Origin: Viscum album
Lineage: Eukaryota > Streptophyta > Magnoliopsida > Santalales > Viscaceae
Assembly (NCBI GenBank): GCA_963277665.1
Contig: OY728143.1
Coordinates: 228,461,591-228,525,590, forward strand
DNA length: 64,000 nt
Direction of reading: 5' to 3'
Every line of letters begins with the position of its first letter. Positions within the stretch are counted from its first letter, which is position 1. The notes under the pieces were generated by a model that worked only from the letters and a program-made list of their open reading frames with translations, did not search any database and had not been told where the DNA came from. A program made the translations under genes and the position numbers. This document shows positions 47,991-62,145 of the stretch, piece by piece.

Positions 47991-49075
47991 GGCCCGCACT
48001 ATCTGCGTTAGAGTGGTAGAAAGCAACTATAATCACTTCATGATTTTACAATTAATTATCAAGAACACGTAAGGGGAAGAAGATTCAAACAACTACCCTA
48101 CAATGATTATTACCAAACCTGTAAAAATAAATAATCCACAGACCAACTAGTTAGAGATATGATCTGCGTTCTTTGTTTAAATGGGAAGAACATGGGAATC
48201 CATAATCACACATAAAAAACCCCTACCTCATAGGTTTGTTGACGGATGTCGCGAGGAAGGAGATGATTTCATTGGGTATTGATGGTCGTCGGTGACATCT
48301 GCGCTTCCTCGACGTCGGTTCGTTGTCATTGAAGATGCTCCTCGTTGGAGAGAGTGTTATTCATTGGGGAGCGCGGTATTCACTGGGGAACGCGTTCTTC
48401 ATTTCCGAGAATAACCCTCCAAGGGTTCTCCTCCCCCAATTCCACCGAAATGGTTAATATAAAACTTATTAATTTAAATTATGTAGATTAATAATGTTGG
48501 AACAATTAAAATTGATGACACATTTTATTAATTTTTGGTTAGATCCCGCAATTAAATTTGGTGTTGGCATATTTAATTGTATCAATTTAATTGGCTCAAA
48601 TTAATGGAGGTAAAGACTTAATGGGGACTTGTGTTGTTTCACCCCCATTAAGATGGTTCAAGTACTCCCCACAATTAATTTCAATTTGGAAGGTTTTAAA
48701 TCTGTTGTTCCCCTCCTTTAAAACATTCATGCAGGATTTTCAAATATAAATAAAATGTTAAACAATTTTATTTTTTTCGTCAATGAAAAAGTAAAAAACT
48801 AACTTCTACACTCGACCTACTCCAGTTGAGTTGAATGTTTCCTTAAGTAAATATTGATGTTGTGAGTTCAACGGTGCCTTCATATTTTAATTCCGAGCAT
48901 CGGTTTAAAAGTTAAAAAAACCCTCTCGCACGTTTACTGAACGTACCCATAAAAATTTTCAGCAATCTATTCCGTGCACTCAAGACCTCGGAATCATGCG
49001 TAGTTAATTTTCATGGACTCGTAAAATTCACATTTAAATTTTAAAAATATTACATTGAATTTCTGGGTCTTTACA
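47991..49075 (-). mobile_element. Solo LTR of a different gypsy family
   Basis: Reverse-complemented, it starts TGTAAAGACCCAGAAATTC, a typical plant gypsy LTR start, and runs about 1.09 kb to GTGCGGGCC. The direct repeat TGTTT flanks it exactly (47986-47990 and 49076-49080). No primer-binding site or interior follows, so it fits a solo LTR left by recombination. A TATATTAA-like box (about 48453-48460) and a GC-rich leader with donor-like TGAG|GTAGGG (48221-48230) are present. The terminal CA is not seen, which weakens the low boundary. Confidence 0.6.
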
Positions 49076-49080
49076 TGTTT

Positions 49081-52000
49081 TTTGATCTAGGAAATAGTCG
49101 ATGGTTCATTCTTTGGTTCTCCTTGTATATCAAGATATCTAGGGGTCTTTCTCACTCACTATGGATTTTAAGGGGGGGGGTTTCTCATTATATTATATGT
49201 GTCACTTCATGTAAGGCTGATTGATTGGATTTAATATTTTTTGTTTAGCATGTTGTTCATTATTTTTGGAGTCAATTATTGATTTAATATGATAATTATT
49301 TAGCTGTTAATATATATAGATCATGTAACATGGAGGTTCCATAGAGGGTTATAACTAAACTAATTGAATGAATTTATATTATTATAAAACATAGATTGAG
49401 GGTCTCACATGCATAAATGGAATCAAATTATGTTACAAATACTTTTTCAAAGACAGTGATTATGGAGACATGATCTATGTGGTCATTTCACTCTCTTAGG
49501 TGGTGTTCATAAATTATTGATGTGGACATGATGGTTGACACGTACTCTCATATTTTAAAAGTAGAACAATATGTTTGAAAACCTATCCGCACAAATTTGT
49601 CACTTATTTGTTATCATTACTACAATTAGAGTACATAGACTGAAATTCGGTTCAACATCATTCTTTTTTCATCTATTTTTTCTATCATGCACTATTATAG
49701 TGGAGTCATGAGAAATCACAATGATTTTTACCATTGATTAAATATTCATTTGATGTAATTTTTTATCAAGTTCAAGGAAAATTTCATCAACTATTGAACA
49801 CTCCAACATGAATGCAATGAGGTTCTGCTACTCGACAATCAAACCCAACCATATTAATCAGGTGTATTATGATGCAATTATATAGGGTATTACAATCTCT
49901 CATAGCTTTTCAATGTAGAAAATTAATTTTAAATGGTCTCATATGATGTATAATTCAGAATAAACATTGTTTCACCTTTAATGCAAGGAGTGACATAGTT
50001 TTTTACCTCTAGTCTTCACCTGGTGACCACGATTTCCTGTAATGTGTGAAGGGACCTAAAACTTGAGAAATAGACCTCACCACTTGAAAATGATTTCATA
50101 ACAAACATAAAAAATAATTGGATCTTATCACAAGTCTAGAGTGATCCCAATAAATAATGATTATATAGATATATAAGGGAAATATGGAGTAGGTTGTAAC
50201 AAATTAAATAAATAATATCCCATTAAAAGTGTAAAATTAACACACATAATTAACCATATTAAGGTTATTATGGAATAATTTCAAAACTATGAAGTTAAAT
50301 CATATATTCCATGATGATACAATGCTCTTAAAGACAAATTGACTAATTTTTCCATTTACATTACTAACAATATCATGTTTATGTAATCATCTATACAAAA
50401 CATCAATGAGTTGTGTCCCATTTTACAATCCAATGTATAATAAAAGATGGTGATATCAATTCTAACCCCCCTGTAGAATCCAATCCCTATAAAATATTTA
50501 AAATAGATTATTTTATTTTATAATAAATTTACTATCTAAATAATGGTTTTATTCTATAGGAATATGTTTAAATAAAACATATAACTAAATGATTTCATGA
50601 AATAATTCTATTGGATGACTTGATTTCAATAACGTCACTCTATATGTGATGTCTCAATGGTTTCCGACATAGTTGAATTGGTTGAAGACATATTCATAGT
50701 TTAAAGAAATAATTCTATGTAGGTACATATGTTCATCATCAAATTGGCACTAACATACCCATCAAATTATGGGGATTTTTGTAAAACTATCCCTCAATTA
50801 TACATGAATATAAAGAGTTCCCCAGGAAATGTCATCACTATCTAGTTCATTAAAGAATCATCCATGAAATATCAATGTTGTAATAAGATATATGGTTACA
50901 AAATCCATTATCCACAAGGGGAACATAAATAAATGTTCATTACCATAAAATGATAATTTGACGTTGTCATTATATCCTCACTTGAACCAACATTTTATCT
51001 AAAGAGTTTATATAATTAAATTAAATGTGTTTTTAATAAAATCCATAACCATAGTCATAAAATCTATCATTATTTGTAGATATATAGTTCCCAGCTAATC
51101 AAAATATAAATTTCAATAAACTTTTTGGAATATTATTTTAAAATTATGAATTTTAAAGGAAATGTCCATTATAACAACACATCCACCTATCACATGACTA
51201 CAAATGAAAAAAATAATGGTCTTCAAAAAGTAATTATATAAGATTGAATATAATATTTTTCTTGAACTCCTGTTGACATGGCCTGAAAAATAATTCAACA
51301 TGTTTTGGGATTATCACGCAACTCTACATAAACAAATATAAGAGAAGCTATATTAATAAGTCTATGGTAATGTGGTAGTCATTCCAATTAATTTATTTCT
51401 CATATCAATTATAAAAACTATATATGACCAGATGAAAAGTTTTCAATTTTTATATGTTTGGGAGTAAAAATTATTAAATCATAATATAATGAAATTATAA
51501 AACTAACATGTATTTTGTTGTTATATGAAATATACTACTATATAAAAATATATTATATAGTTATATTATCATATAATCTTAGTAATAATGTAAACATTAT
51601 TTTGTTTCATGATCATTTTCATGGAGAAACTAACTATGATAATGGGTTCAATAAATTTCATTTCTTAGTTTTTTGTTTGGTCCCCTAAAATTTCCATCAC
51701 TTTGAAAAATAATATATCATTTTATTTTTTTCGTCCTATTTTTTCTCATCCATATTTCAATAAAAGTGGACTTTTTATTGGAATAGGTTTATAGTATATT
51801 CTTCAACTTTTGTTAAATATATATTTAGAATGTTTTTTATTTTTCATTTTATTGTCTTCGTCATACTGAGTTATCCACCATTATTAGAATAGTAAACTAT
51901 ATTTCAATCATATAAATATGTGTTTCTATGAAATATGGATGTATAAATGACCGATTTATTTGAAATCAATTAATATTATTACATATAAAATAATTATGTC

Positions 52001-54829
52001 TCCTCTTATACCATAGAGGTTGATCACAATAATATTTTTATCTTAAAAATTCATAACTCTATTTTTTAATATATCTGGTAGTGGGGATACAATTTTACAC
52101 TATCATCTCTTTTTGTTATTAGGTTTGAATTACAAATTTGTGGATTCATATCCAATTATACATGGACTATATATTAGTACTATATGAATTATTTTATTCA
52201 CACATTTTTCTTATGTTTTTTTCTACTAAATATGTTATTTATTTAATTATTTGTATACAAGAAATAATAAGTAGTTAATCGAAGACATTAAACCAATCTA
52301 AAAATACATTATTAGTTAAATTTAAAAACTAAATCCTTTGTTGGGTGGCTATATATAATTATTGATGTCGATTGAATTATTTATAAAAAAATAAAGATAT
52401 ATTTTTCCTAAAAATAAAATCAATGTGAAATTTATATGATTTTTTTAATATATCTAATATATGATTCGTGGACGTTTGAAAATGTTATAGAGTGATGAAG
52501 GCTATTGTTATTGACTAAATCATTGACATGGTATAATGAAACCCATGAGTTCTGTTAATGTTTATATTTTATATTTAATATATATACTTCAAATGCATCA
52601 TGAATGTCATGTAATAGATATTTGAGTAATTCTACAAAGTATATTAGATGCTCAATCTAATAGGTTTTTAGGATTATTTGATGTTAATGGTTCCATTAGT
52701 ATCACAGTGAAGAATAAAATTCATCAACTAAATATCAATGTCTATAATAAATTACTATAAAATTTATTGTACTATAAGATAGTATATGTTGGAAATATCT
52801 ATATTGGCAGTAGCTAAAATGTGTAAATTTAATAATGTATTAAAATAAAAATATATTATCATGATGTTGTTTTAAATTTTATTTAGTCGTTGGTGAATTC
52901 ATAAATTAATTTTTTGATTAATATGACAATAATAACCAACTAAATCCATTTATTATTGATATTACTAACAATAAATAATGGAAATAATTCCAAGAAAAAT
53001 GAATTTTGTTGATGGTATTATCACTTTTAATTATGATTATTAGATAGAAGCCCCCAAAATATTACATCATTATCATTTTTTGGCCCAAAATTCCTAGTTT
53101 TATCAATATAAAACATTATATCCCATAATGGTTTTTACTATCTCAAAATGGAATATTAATGGATTACTATTGGTGTTCTTGCCTAACATGTTTAGGAATA
53201 TAATATGTTTTTAATATGTTTTTCAACATTACTCATTTCTATTTCACTATTACTACTATGATCACTATTTTTTCAACTAAAATTAAAATATTTAGTTGGC
53301 TCACAACCTAGTGGAGGAATTCAATAAGGTAATCCAAGACACCCATGAAGTTTTCCACTGGGTTTTTTTTCGTTGTCAATTAACATGTGGGAAATGCTCA
53401 TATAAATTATTAGGTTGAAATTACACCTCATTATACAAGTTTAATATTTTTACATTTTCCTTATATACATTTTTTGGTGTAATTTTTTCATTCAATATAT
53501 TTATACATTAGGATAGTTCATTTATATGGATTTCCTATACAAAATTATTATAGAAACACCAATTTTTGAATAAATTTTACAAATTGAATTACACCGACCA
53601 TATTAAAAATTTCATAGGATTATTTCCATTTCTATGCTACATTCAATATTTTCCATATACTACATAAACATTATAGATGAAAAATAAATATTTTCAAAAG
53701 TCTATATATTTCCCATGTGATGCATATTAGTATGACTAGATAATAATAAAAAGTAAATAATATAACTAAAATTCAGAAATACAATGGATTTTGGTCTCTA
53801 ATAAATTGCATATCCATGATTTTTATCAAAATAAAACATCTAAATAGAAACAATATTAAAATAATTTTAAATTATATATATATAAAATGATGAAAATTAT
53901 AGTTACTGAATAATGAACAAATATGAGGTATTTTTAGGAAATATAATAATCAACTATCTAGTAGAATATTTATTTAACCTATGGTAGTAATAGGTTTGTT
54001 AATAATTAATATTTCACAAGAATAAAATATATTTTTTAAATATTATAATATCGTAAATATTATTTCTAAAATTATGAAACATTAAACATAAATATTTTAA
54101 TGTTTTAATATGTTTTATTTTAACTCATTTAATAAAGGTTAAATTAAATATTAAAAATTAAATATTATAATTACCTACATTCAAAATTTAATAAAATATA
54201 ATTTATATCATTTTTTCATTCATGATTTACTATTTTTTAAGAGTTATTTTTTTTGGAATGCTTCTAAAATATTATATTTAATATGAATAATTAAATATTT
54301 TATTTTTTAAATATAAAAATTGATATGAAATAATTATAATTTAAAAATGACTACTGTAATTATAAATTTCATACAAAATATAAACGTCATTAAACATTAA
54401 TATGATATATGTAAAAAAAATTAAATTAATTTCTAATCCAATAAATCACTTTTTGAATTCTAAATTATAATTTATATTAATGAAAATAAATATTTAAGTC
54501 TTTTCTTTGAAGGAAATATTCAAATTATTTTACTCGATATTTAATTTGATTAAATTTCATGAAAGTATATATATTTAATAAAAACTGTTATTGTAAACAT
54601 GAATTGAGACTCCTCGTAATCATGATTGAAAATAACACATTATTAAATATTTTATTCAATGATGTTCCTCTTCATAAACAATAAATAAATCCATTTCCCC
54701 TCTTTTTCTCACCACTTCCAAAATTATTATATTGAAAAAAATCATAAAAAATACCATTAAACCCTCATATTCATGTTTTTAAGGCCCTATTAAAATCAAA
54801 ATATTCCAATCGAAATGATTAAGACTTGT
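49081..54829. other. AT-rich DNA, no feature recognised
   Basis: Nothing I can anchor on either strand. A plus-strand stretch near 49525-49600 (VDTYSHILKVEQYV) faintly resembles retrotransposon gag but has no support around it. A run of nine G lies at 49172-49180. Confidence 0.4.
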
Positions 54830-57785
54830 TTTGAAGGAGACTACTAAAAGAGTAAGGAAATTATTTCTCATCAAATACCAGCTATTTTCTAGTCTTCACG
54901 TAGATCTGGTATAAAATTGATGGATGAAAACTAGTAAGAATGACATATGTCTTCTTATGGTTAATGATGGAGGTGGGTTTATCTATGTTTTTGGTTTTGG
55001 TCTTCTAAGGAATCGCTCAGATAAAAATCCATTTCTTTTTGAGGTATCAATATAGGTTTTAGGGAAAACTCTTCTCTACTTTAGATTTGATAACCAGTGG
55101 ATTATGATTCCTCGTTATAGAGAGATTGTTCAAAAGGCATGGAATGATGGATTTCATGCAATCCTTCTTCATATTTGGGCATGTAGTCTGAATGTCGTTA
55201 AATGTCTTTAAATTAGTGTATTAAAAAATACTTCTCTAGGATTGATGATTCAATAACAGATATTGATAATATGCTCTTATGTTTCCAAATTACCACTCAA
55301 TATCAGTATAACCCATATATATAATAATTTGATTCTCCATTGAAAATGGATGAGCTATTAGTTATTATAGAGAGTCCATGTTGAGAACAATTAAATTTCA
55401 GGTGGCTTCAATGTGGTGACATGAACAAGAATCTTTTTTATATATTGAATAAGGAGAAAAACATAAGGGATGAGATGAATCCTCTCATTATTAATGGGTG
55501 TATGTTTTAAAAAAAATGAAATATTTAATGCCGTGATTGGTTATTTTCATGGTATTTACACTAATTATGGCTAATATATTAATCATAAGATGATTGATAA
55601 TATATCAGTTTCTATTAAAGTGCATAAAAAATGTGGTCTCACTTCAATTCCATCTATGGAAGAAATCATAGGTGTTATCTTTTATCTTAGCATTGAGATT
55701 AGGGTAGGGTTGGGTGGGTTCACCAATAAGAACTTTATGCTCAATTGGGATTTAATTCATTGGGATTTTGTGAATATAGTTATGAAATTTCATAATCATT
55801 CTCATACTAATTTTGGGTTAAATTTGGTTTTAACTTATCTTATACACAATAATGAAAATTTCGTTTATATCATGGATTTTAGACTAGTGAAAATTGGTAA
55901 TACACATCCAAAGGTTCTCATCAATATTCATTCAAACAAATTTGGTCAGCTGGTTAACCATATTATCACTATAAATTAGGTTTTATTTTCTCATAGTAGG
56001 TACATTTAATGGCGTCTCATCACTATATCTGAAAATTTCAATCTCATGAAGATGAAAAGAAGGTATTTAAATTTAATATTGAATATTGATATTTCCAATG
56101 AATTTGATACTCTAAAAATTTAGTATCCTTTTTACCGTTCTTGAGATTTATGGTTTATTGCATTGGTTTTATCATAACGATAGGAGTTTTCTTGAGATCA
56201 TTAATTCTCCCCATATGTATAAATTTGTCCCTATGAGGTTTCATTCAATGTTCTAGGGGTGAGTATGTGTGAACCATTATCATGTAATATATTTTTCAAA
56301 GTTAATTATTACTTTATAAGATGTATTAATCATATTTTCAATAGTTGAATTTTCAATAAAATCAATGATGTGAGTGGTATATTTACACCTTCACATGTAT
56401 CTTATGGTGATGAAATCCAACTTCTCTGGAAGGATTTCAAGAAAACAAATTACAAAAAATTTTATTTTTGATTATTATATAGAGGTATATGTAGAATCAA
56501 TAACCTGGAATAAATCCTCCATTTTATTTTGGAATGGTATTTCTGTGTTAAGGAAAAAGAAGAGTTCTACATACCAGAGGGTTATGATGGATGTTCTATA
56601 TTTTATTTATCTTAGCGTTTCCCTATTTTTGTGTTGGATTAAGATGTGTTATCTTGAAGACACATTTTTTAAAATTTTAAATTAGATGGCCACATGAATT
56701 TTTGAATCTATGTATTAGGAGGGAAGAGTTTTCTATGTCATAACAATGATAACATATAATTTTTTGACACCTTTTCTCATTATGGACGGGCCATCACTCT
56801 TATTGAGAAACTGTAATGTATTATTAGACATTTTTTTACTTGATGTATTTATGAAAATAAACTCATCATTCTTTCATGATAGAGTGGCATTAATCCATTG
56901 GATTTGAGGGTGATTGGTTTTAAACATATTTGGATATTTATTTATTTATTTCTCAAACAATTTAGTTGGAATATAGTTACCCTTAATGATGCTTCTATAT
57001 AATTTTTTATACTATATTTAAAGAATTTTTTATTGATGGGAATTGTAATAATATTATTATTTTTACATGGTACGACGCAATGTTATTCATTGAGGGTTTG
57101 AAAGATAAATCTAAATTGATATTCTCCAAGTATCACATTTTTAATTACTTATAAGTCATTGTCTTGATAAACCGCATATAGAATGTACGATTGTTCTTCC
57201 AAGCAGAAGTCATATTTATTTTCATGGGGTTTTCACCAACATTAATAGGAATTATTTGATTATTTTATCAAATTATTATTATTAAAATTATTAACACATA
57301 TTTTTTTGTATGGATTTAATTATTTGGGTTCATAATAGGAGTGGGATTATTAATTGTTGGTATTTTTATAGAAGGAACTATGGTGGAGGTGGAGGAACTC
57401 TATCCTGGATTTAATTAATTAGATGACCAATTATCTATCATGAAAGGTCGTTACATAATTGAAAACATTGAAAGGGATATTGATTATGCAGACATTCTTC
57501 CAGGGTAGGGAATTCAATTTTATTCTTTTTGACTTTTTTGAATGATGGTTGTAGAGATAATTTAACATATTTTTGTTGAATTTTTTTTTCAAATTAAATT
57601 TGTGGTAATATATTGAGGACATGTTTACTGTTTAAATTCATAGGGATAGATGTGTTGAGCAGATGATGGAATCTATGATGATTTCATTCCATTTTAGTAG
57701 TGATGTGAATTCTTTTATTGGATGTTGTATTTTGGTGATTTCATTTACCTGGACATCATGGAATAATGTGATCATTGAAGAACAT
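54830..57785 (+). mobile_element. Dead LINE (L1-type non-LTR retrotransposon)
   Basis: One frame can be followed through many stops. Upstream of RT comes FRFDNQWIM then WLQCGDMNKNLFY (55403-55441), matching the plant LINE linker WL..GD.NT.FFH. The RT domain begins in the open stretch 55590-55979 (SIPSMEEIIGVIF, NWDLIHWDFV, HSHTNFGLNL). It continues with LNIDISNEFDTL (first catalytic Asp at 56088), GVSMCEPLSCNIF (usually GVRQGDPLSP.LF) and SYGDEIQLL at 56400-56424, where the active site FADD has become YGDE. The endonuclease domain is not recognisable, so the copy may be 5'-truncated. The 3' end meets an LTR near 57790. Confidence 0.72.
55590..56900 (+). pseudogene. LINE reverse transcriptase remnant
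   Basis: RT region of the LINE, all in one register: 129 codons open at 55590-55979, then stops. Order of motifs: EEI..VI, NWD.I..D, the DISNEFDTL box, the PLS box, the YGDE box and, after 56560, a thumb-like stretch. The second catalytic Asp pair is Asp-Glu. It would copy its own mRNA at a nicked target; inactive here. Confidence 0.7.
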
Positions 57786-59456
57786 AATACAAATGTAAAA
57801 TAAATGGGATTTTATTTTCAATGATATGTTTTCTTTACATCATATATTCAAAAAACAATACAATATCAATAAATTCATGTAACTGAAAATTCTCAAACTT
57901 TATGGTGTTCATTATAAAACCCCATTCTTCAACGATACATTTCCTTTGAATAGTGGAATGTCTTGCATTGTACGCATCTTAGAGATTCTAAAACACCGCG
58001 ACCAATCAAACTAGCCATTATGAATAGTAATACCCTTGTTTTGAAATTTTATACATTTTATTTTTCAAAATGGACATCATTATAGAACTCAAAATATCTA
58101 AATTACCTTAGGTTAAATTTTTTGTATTTTTCTGAAAAATTTCAGTTTTTTATGAATTTTGAAAAACACTTTGTTATTGGATAAAAATAAATTTTTTATT
58201 GAAACAATTATTTATTTTATTGAAATTTATTTTATGGAAAAATAGATACAGAATACATATTTAAGTTCAATGTAATTCATTTGAGTCATTTTATAATATG
58301 ATTAGATATATATAAATATTATTCAACTTTTTACCATCTTTATGCACCTAATAGGAGAATTTGTAAATTTGAATTAAACATAATTTTACTTCATCATTTC
58401 AGTTGAATTTCAAAAATCCAAGATACATGGTTTATATCATTATTTTAAATGTGGTTCAATAGGATGAAAATAATTTTGGGTGAATAGTAATTATTTACAT
58501 TTATTTACCACGGTTAAAAGTAAATAGGGTAATTAAGTGTAAAAATGATATCATAATTACCATAACACATGTCCAAATAATATTTGATATGTTTAATTTT
58601 ATCAAAAACAAACTTCCTTAAAAAAATATTATCCCATTTGGTCAACTTGGATTGGATTAGGACAGTTGTTATAATGTTATTTAAAGATGAGCTAAAAGAG
58701 TTAAATTCAATGTTTAATAACTAAACCATTTTTAATATACAGTGATACATAAGATAAATTTGACTATAAATATTCATTATAAAGATAAAAATATTTCCTA
58801 AAAAATGGTATTTTTTTATAATTTTTCGACATTAAATAATTTATGTTATCCGTGATACAATGATGATGCAGTAATAACCAAATAAAAGAAATATTAAAAT
58901 AATTGATATTATAAATATACAAATAAATTTAATTTGATACTTTTGATGAAATCCACTAATATTATAGGTCATTATGACATTTTAGGCTTCATTAATTAAC
59001 TTTTGTTCGAAGTAATCATGATTTTATGATTTCACAAATACCAAATACTAAAAAGTGTCAAAATTGACTAATTGAGTTTTTAAAACAAATACTACATTAT
59101 TAATTGATATAATATTTATAAAAATATAAAGTTCCACAAAAGGACTTAGAAAACGTTATATATATTAATAATGAACCACTTGGGGTTTTCTTGGCTGGTT
59201 TTATTATGTTTATTAGCAATATAATATAAAATTACAAAGAGACATGGTAAATGACAAACTATTTATCTAACAATTAAATCAAAATGCTACTGAAAATATG
59301 GTGACAAAAACCTATCTAAACACATTTTTATGAGAAGTTTTTGAGCCATACCTACCATATACACTAGATAAATAATTTTTGATCCATTATAAACTGAAAA
59401 TGATTGCATTATAAAATAATATTTCAAACATTTTATAATGTGACACTGACCTCTAT

Positions 59457-59464
59457 TATAAAAG
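59457..59464 (+). promoter_or_regulatory. LTR TATA box
   Basis: TATAAAAG in CTATTATAAAAGGGTAC, at the same place as 15468-15475. Confidence 0.72.
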
Positions 59465-59623
59465 GGTACTTCCCCTTCTCTTAATTTCACACCTCCAAAA
59501 CCATTTTCCTCGGCCAAACCAGCTGAAATAAAATACCCACATTCTTAAATTATTCCTAGAGGACTTACATTGGTCATAAATTCACCTTAAGAATCCCTTT
59601 TGATCAAATCAAATGGAAGAACT

Positions 59624-59639
59624 AGAAGAAGAGGTAAAT
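59624..59639 (+). promoter_or_regulatory. Conserved donor-like site GAAGAAGAG|GTAAA
   Basis: GT at 59634-59635, 177 nt after the TATA box. A TTTATGCCATTGTTTAG acceptor-like site at 62144-62145 lies just before gag sequence; the pair would define an intron of about 2.5 kb. Confidence 0.45.
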
Positions 59640-59799
59640 ATTTCATCACCTCTGTCAAGTTCTTTTCATCTTCCACTTCCTCTTTCATTGTTGTTTCCAT
59701 TCTAAAATAATAACACCAGTATCTTCTATACCATATGAGATTATTATAGATATGTTAAAACCATATTCTTTATTATATCCATCATATAAATGACAAAGT

Positions 59800-60045
59800 C
59801 ACCACAAGTGCGTACGAATGACCTAACGTCTCCATATCGTGGTATAGTTTGTAATTCAAACACTTCATCATTTTGGATGGGTATAATAATTAATATAACT
59901 GATGTAAATAATAAATATAACATGATAATTATTATGTATATATGATATACCGTTTAATTAGATATGATTTCACAATCAATATAATAATATTTTCGCTCAG
60001 AAGTACGTATAGATTACCATCTCCCCGAACACGATGGGATTTATT
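59800..60045 (+). repeat. Two GC-rich islands of the ~190-bp leader array
   Basis: AAGTGCGTACGAATGACCTA and AGTACGTATAGATTACCATC, each followed by a CTCC...CG.GG.AT tail, correspond to the islands at 15811 and 15997. A third at about 60150 is not recognisable. Confidence 0.6.
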
Positions 60046-61649
60046 CCCCATCGTAATCATTCAAGAATAATTTTCATTTTATGATTAATAATAATGTTTA
60101 TGAACATAATATCATTCTTTATATTAATCAAATACATCCTATCCATAGAAAGCATGGCTTACGTAACCAAACATATAATGGAAAATCAATCAGTTTACAC
60201 CCAAAACGATGATACTATTGAAATATTATTTACAATGAAATATTATAGGGTCATATATGATATCATATTTACAGATACGGTTCTTGAATAATATAATACC
60301 AATTATTTAAGAATTATACAAGAGGTTAATGTACCCTCAACCAAGGAAATATATAAGGTAATAGTTAATTCTAGAATCTCTTTACATATCTGAGGTTGTT
60401 AATATGTTTGTATCTACTTGGACCTCTTTATTATCCACATCTGTGTTTTCTTAAAAATGTAATTCAAAACATTCTTACTATTTACTATACGATTTTTTAA
60501 ATTCATTAATACACTTATTTGACCATATATGTTTTTAAAGGAATCATTCCATCATTTTCCAAACAAGGTACTTTATGACCTTTTCAACAAAATTACGGTA
60601 AGAATGTATTTTTTTAACTTATACAGCGGGTGCATCTATTTTCCACCATTATAACATCATCGAAGCTTTCCATACAAGCTTATAAGAATGTTTTCAAAAT
60701 AAACGTTTTTTTATAATTTTATGACTATTAAATGATTTCAAAATAGAAAGAGATATTTCTCTGAAAAAATGTTTTGATTTCAACTTTGTTAACATCATTT
60801 GATGGATTTTAAATTTTTTTAAAGTTGATTTATTATGATAAAAAACATCCATATTGTATTGAAGGTTTTTTGATATGTTTTATGGTGGATTTTTTATTTT
60901 GAACATTCATGGTTTATGGATAAACTATCGATATTTCATAAGCTACTTTTAATACAAATGATTATCTTATGTTTAATCCTTTTCATAAGAGGAATGCATT
61001 GGACATAGTAAGTGATGGGTGGAGCCTACTATAGCTCATCAATGCATCAGTAGGTATCATGGGACAAAATATTATCTTGGCCCAAGTCTTTGACAAAATC
61101 TTCTTTGTAGTCTTGGCAGATGGCCATGACTATTTGGTTATGAAGTCTAGCATTACACATTCCATCATTATGAAAGTTCCTATTGATATTTCATGTGATT
61201 ATTTGACTTGTAGATTATCCATGTGAATATGTAAATTGAATTACATGATTTTATCTTTGCCATATTATGTTGAGGATTTTGTTTAAAAGGATTTTTTTTC
61301 GTCTTATAAATTGCCTTAAATGTTTCTTCTTATTTATAAAAGTATCTGATCTATTGATACCCTTACAGAGCATCTGAGATCACCCCATTATATGTTTCAT
61401 TTTTTCCAGGATGTGAATTAATAATTTATTGTTGACCTGTATGGATAAGCTAAGAATATAAGTGTTTAAAAAATGGGACAAAATGTTATTTATGTTTTTA
61501 TATCATGATGTAATGTAAAACTTATGAATGTATCTAGTACATCCAAGTCTACTATACTAATTAGAAATTTGGGACATGATTCATTGTATCAGGACAACGC
61601 TATATAATAATATTCCAACTCTGGTTAACTGGGCTCGGGGTTTTACAGT

Positions 61650-61662
61650 TGGTATCAGAGGA
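61650..61662 (+). promoter_or_regulatory. Primer-binding site, tRNA-iMet type
   Basis: TGGTATCAGAGGA, identical to 297-309, two bases after the LTR terminal CA. Confidence 0.85.
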
Positions 61663-62145
61663 TGTTCAGTAAAAACCTTGGAAACTAGATTTAGAAAAAT
61701 CATTTCTTAGATAACACTAACCTAAGTTAGACTTTGAGGATTAGCATAGAAGAACATCCTTGAATTTTGGTACCGTAGAGATTTTGTTTGTTTTACAAGC
61801 AATACATATCTATCCGGATACGAGCGGGTAGAGGTGGCTCTGGCACAGATGTACAAGATTGTAAAACCCGAAAAAACTTCTTTGAGCGATACTCAAATAG
61901 GAACTAGTGCACGAAAACGGGCGATGCTGCACTCTTGGTTATGACACTCTTGGGGGACATGCTTAGAATAATTCTCATTTTCATTACTAACAATTATTAC
62001 GGGTTTATTAGTATATATTTCCTTAAAAAACCTTTTTATTATTATGGGTTATATTCATAAACTGTTCAATTTATGTTAATTGTTTTACACATTAAGAATT
62101 TTGTATTGCGATTCAAAAACATATCTATTTTATGCCATTGTTTAG
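61663..62145 (+). other. Leader between primer-binding site and gag
   Basis: Mostly non-coding. A GC-richer patch at 61816-61850 (ATACGAGCGGGTAGAGGTGG) could be an alternative, worn gag start of the Gly/Arg-rich type (ATA for ATG). Confidence 0.4.

Larger units (their letters stand above)
57793..61647 (+). repeat. 5' LTR of the right-hand gypsy element (4-kb family)
   Basis: Aligned with the split LTR 2525-3137/14251-17860 from about 57793 on, including the U3 block at 58020-58240, which is continuous here and so shows the pre-insertion structure. TATA at 59457, donor-like site at 59634, GC islands at 59800-59850 and 59991-60045. It ends GGGGTTTTACA before a primer-binding site; this end differs from GGGTCTCTACA of the first element. 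The first ~230 bp seem missing or masked by the LINE end. Confidence 0.8.

Noticed and set aside
46875..48026. 383-codon minus-strand open frame as a proline/arginine-rich protein gene
   Set aside because: It starts at TTG in the neighbouring LTR, most of it is a GC-rich 17-18-bp repeat, and other frames on both strands are also open. The length follows from composition.
49172..49180. Run of nine G as a structural or regulatory element
   Set aside because: A single homopolymer with nothing else around it.
50620..51010. Minus-strand pol remnant
   Set aside because: A few coding-looking words but no ordered motifs in any frame.
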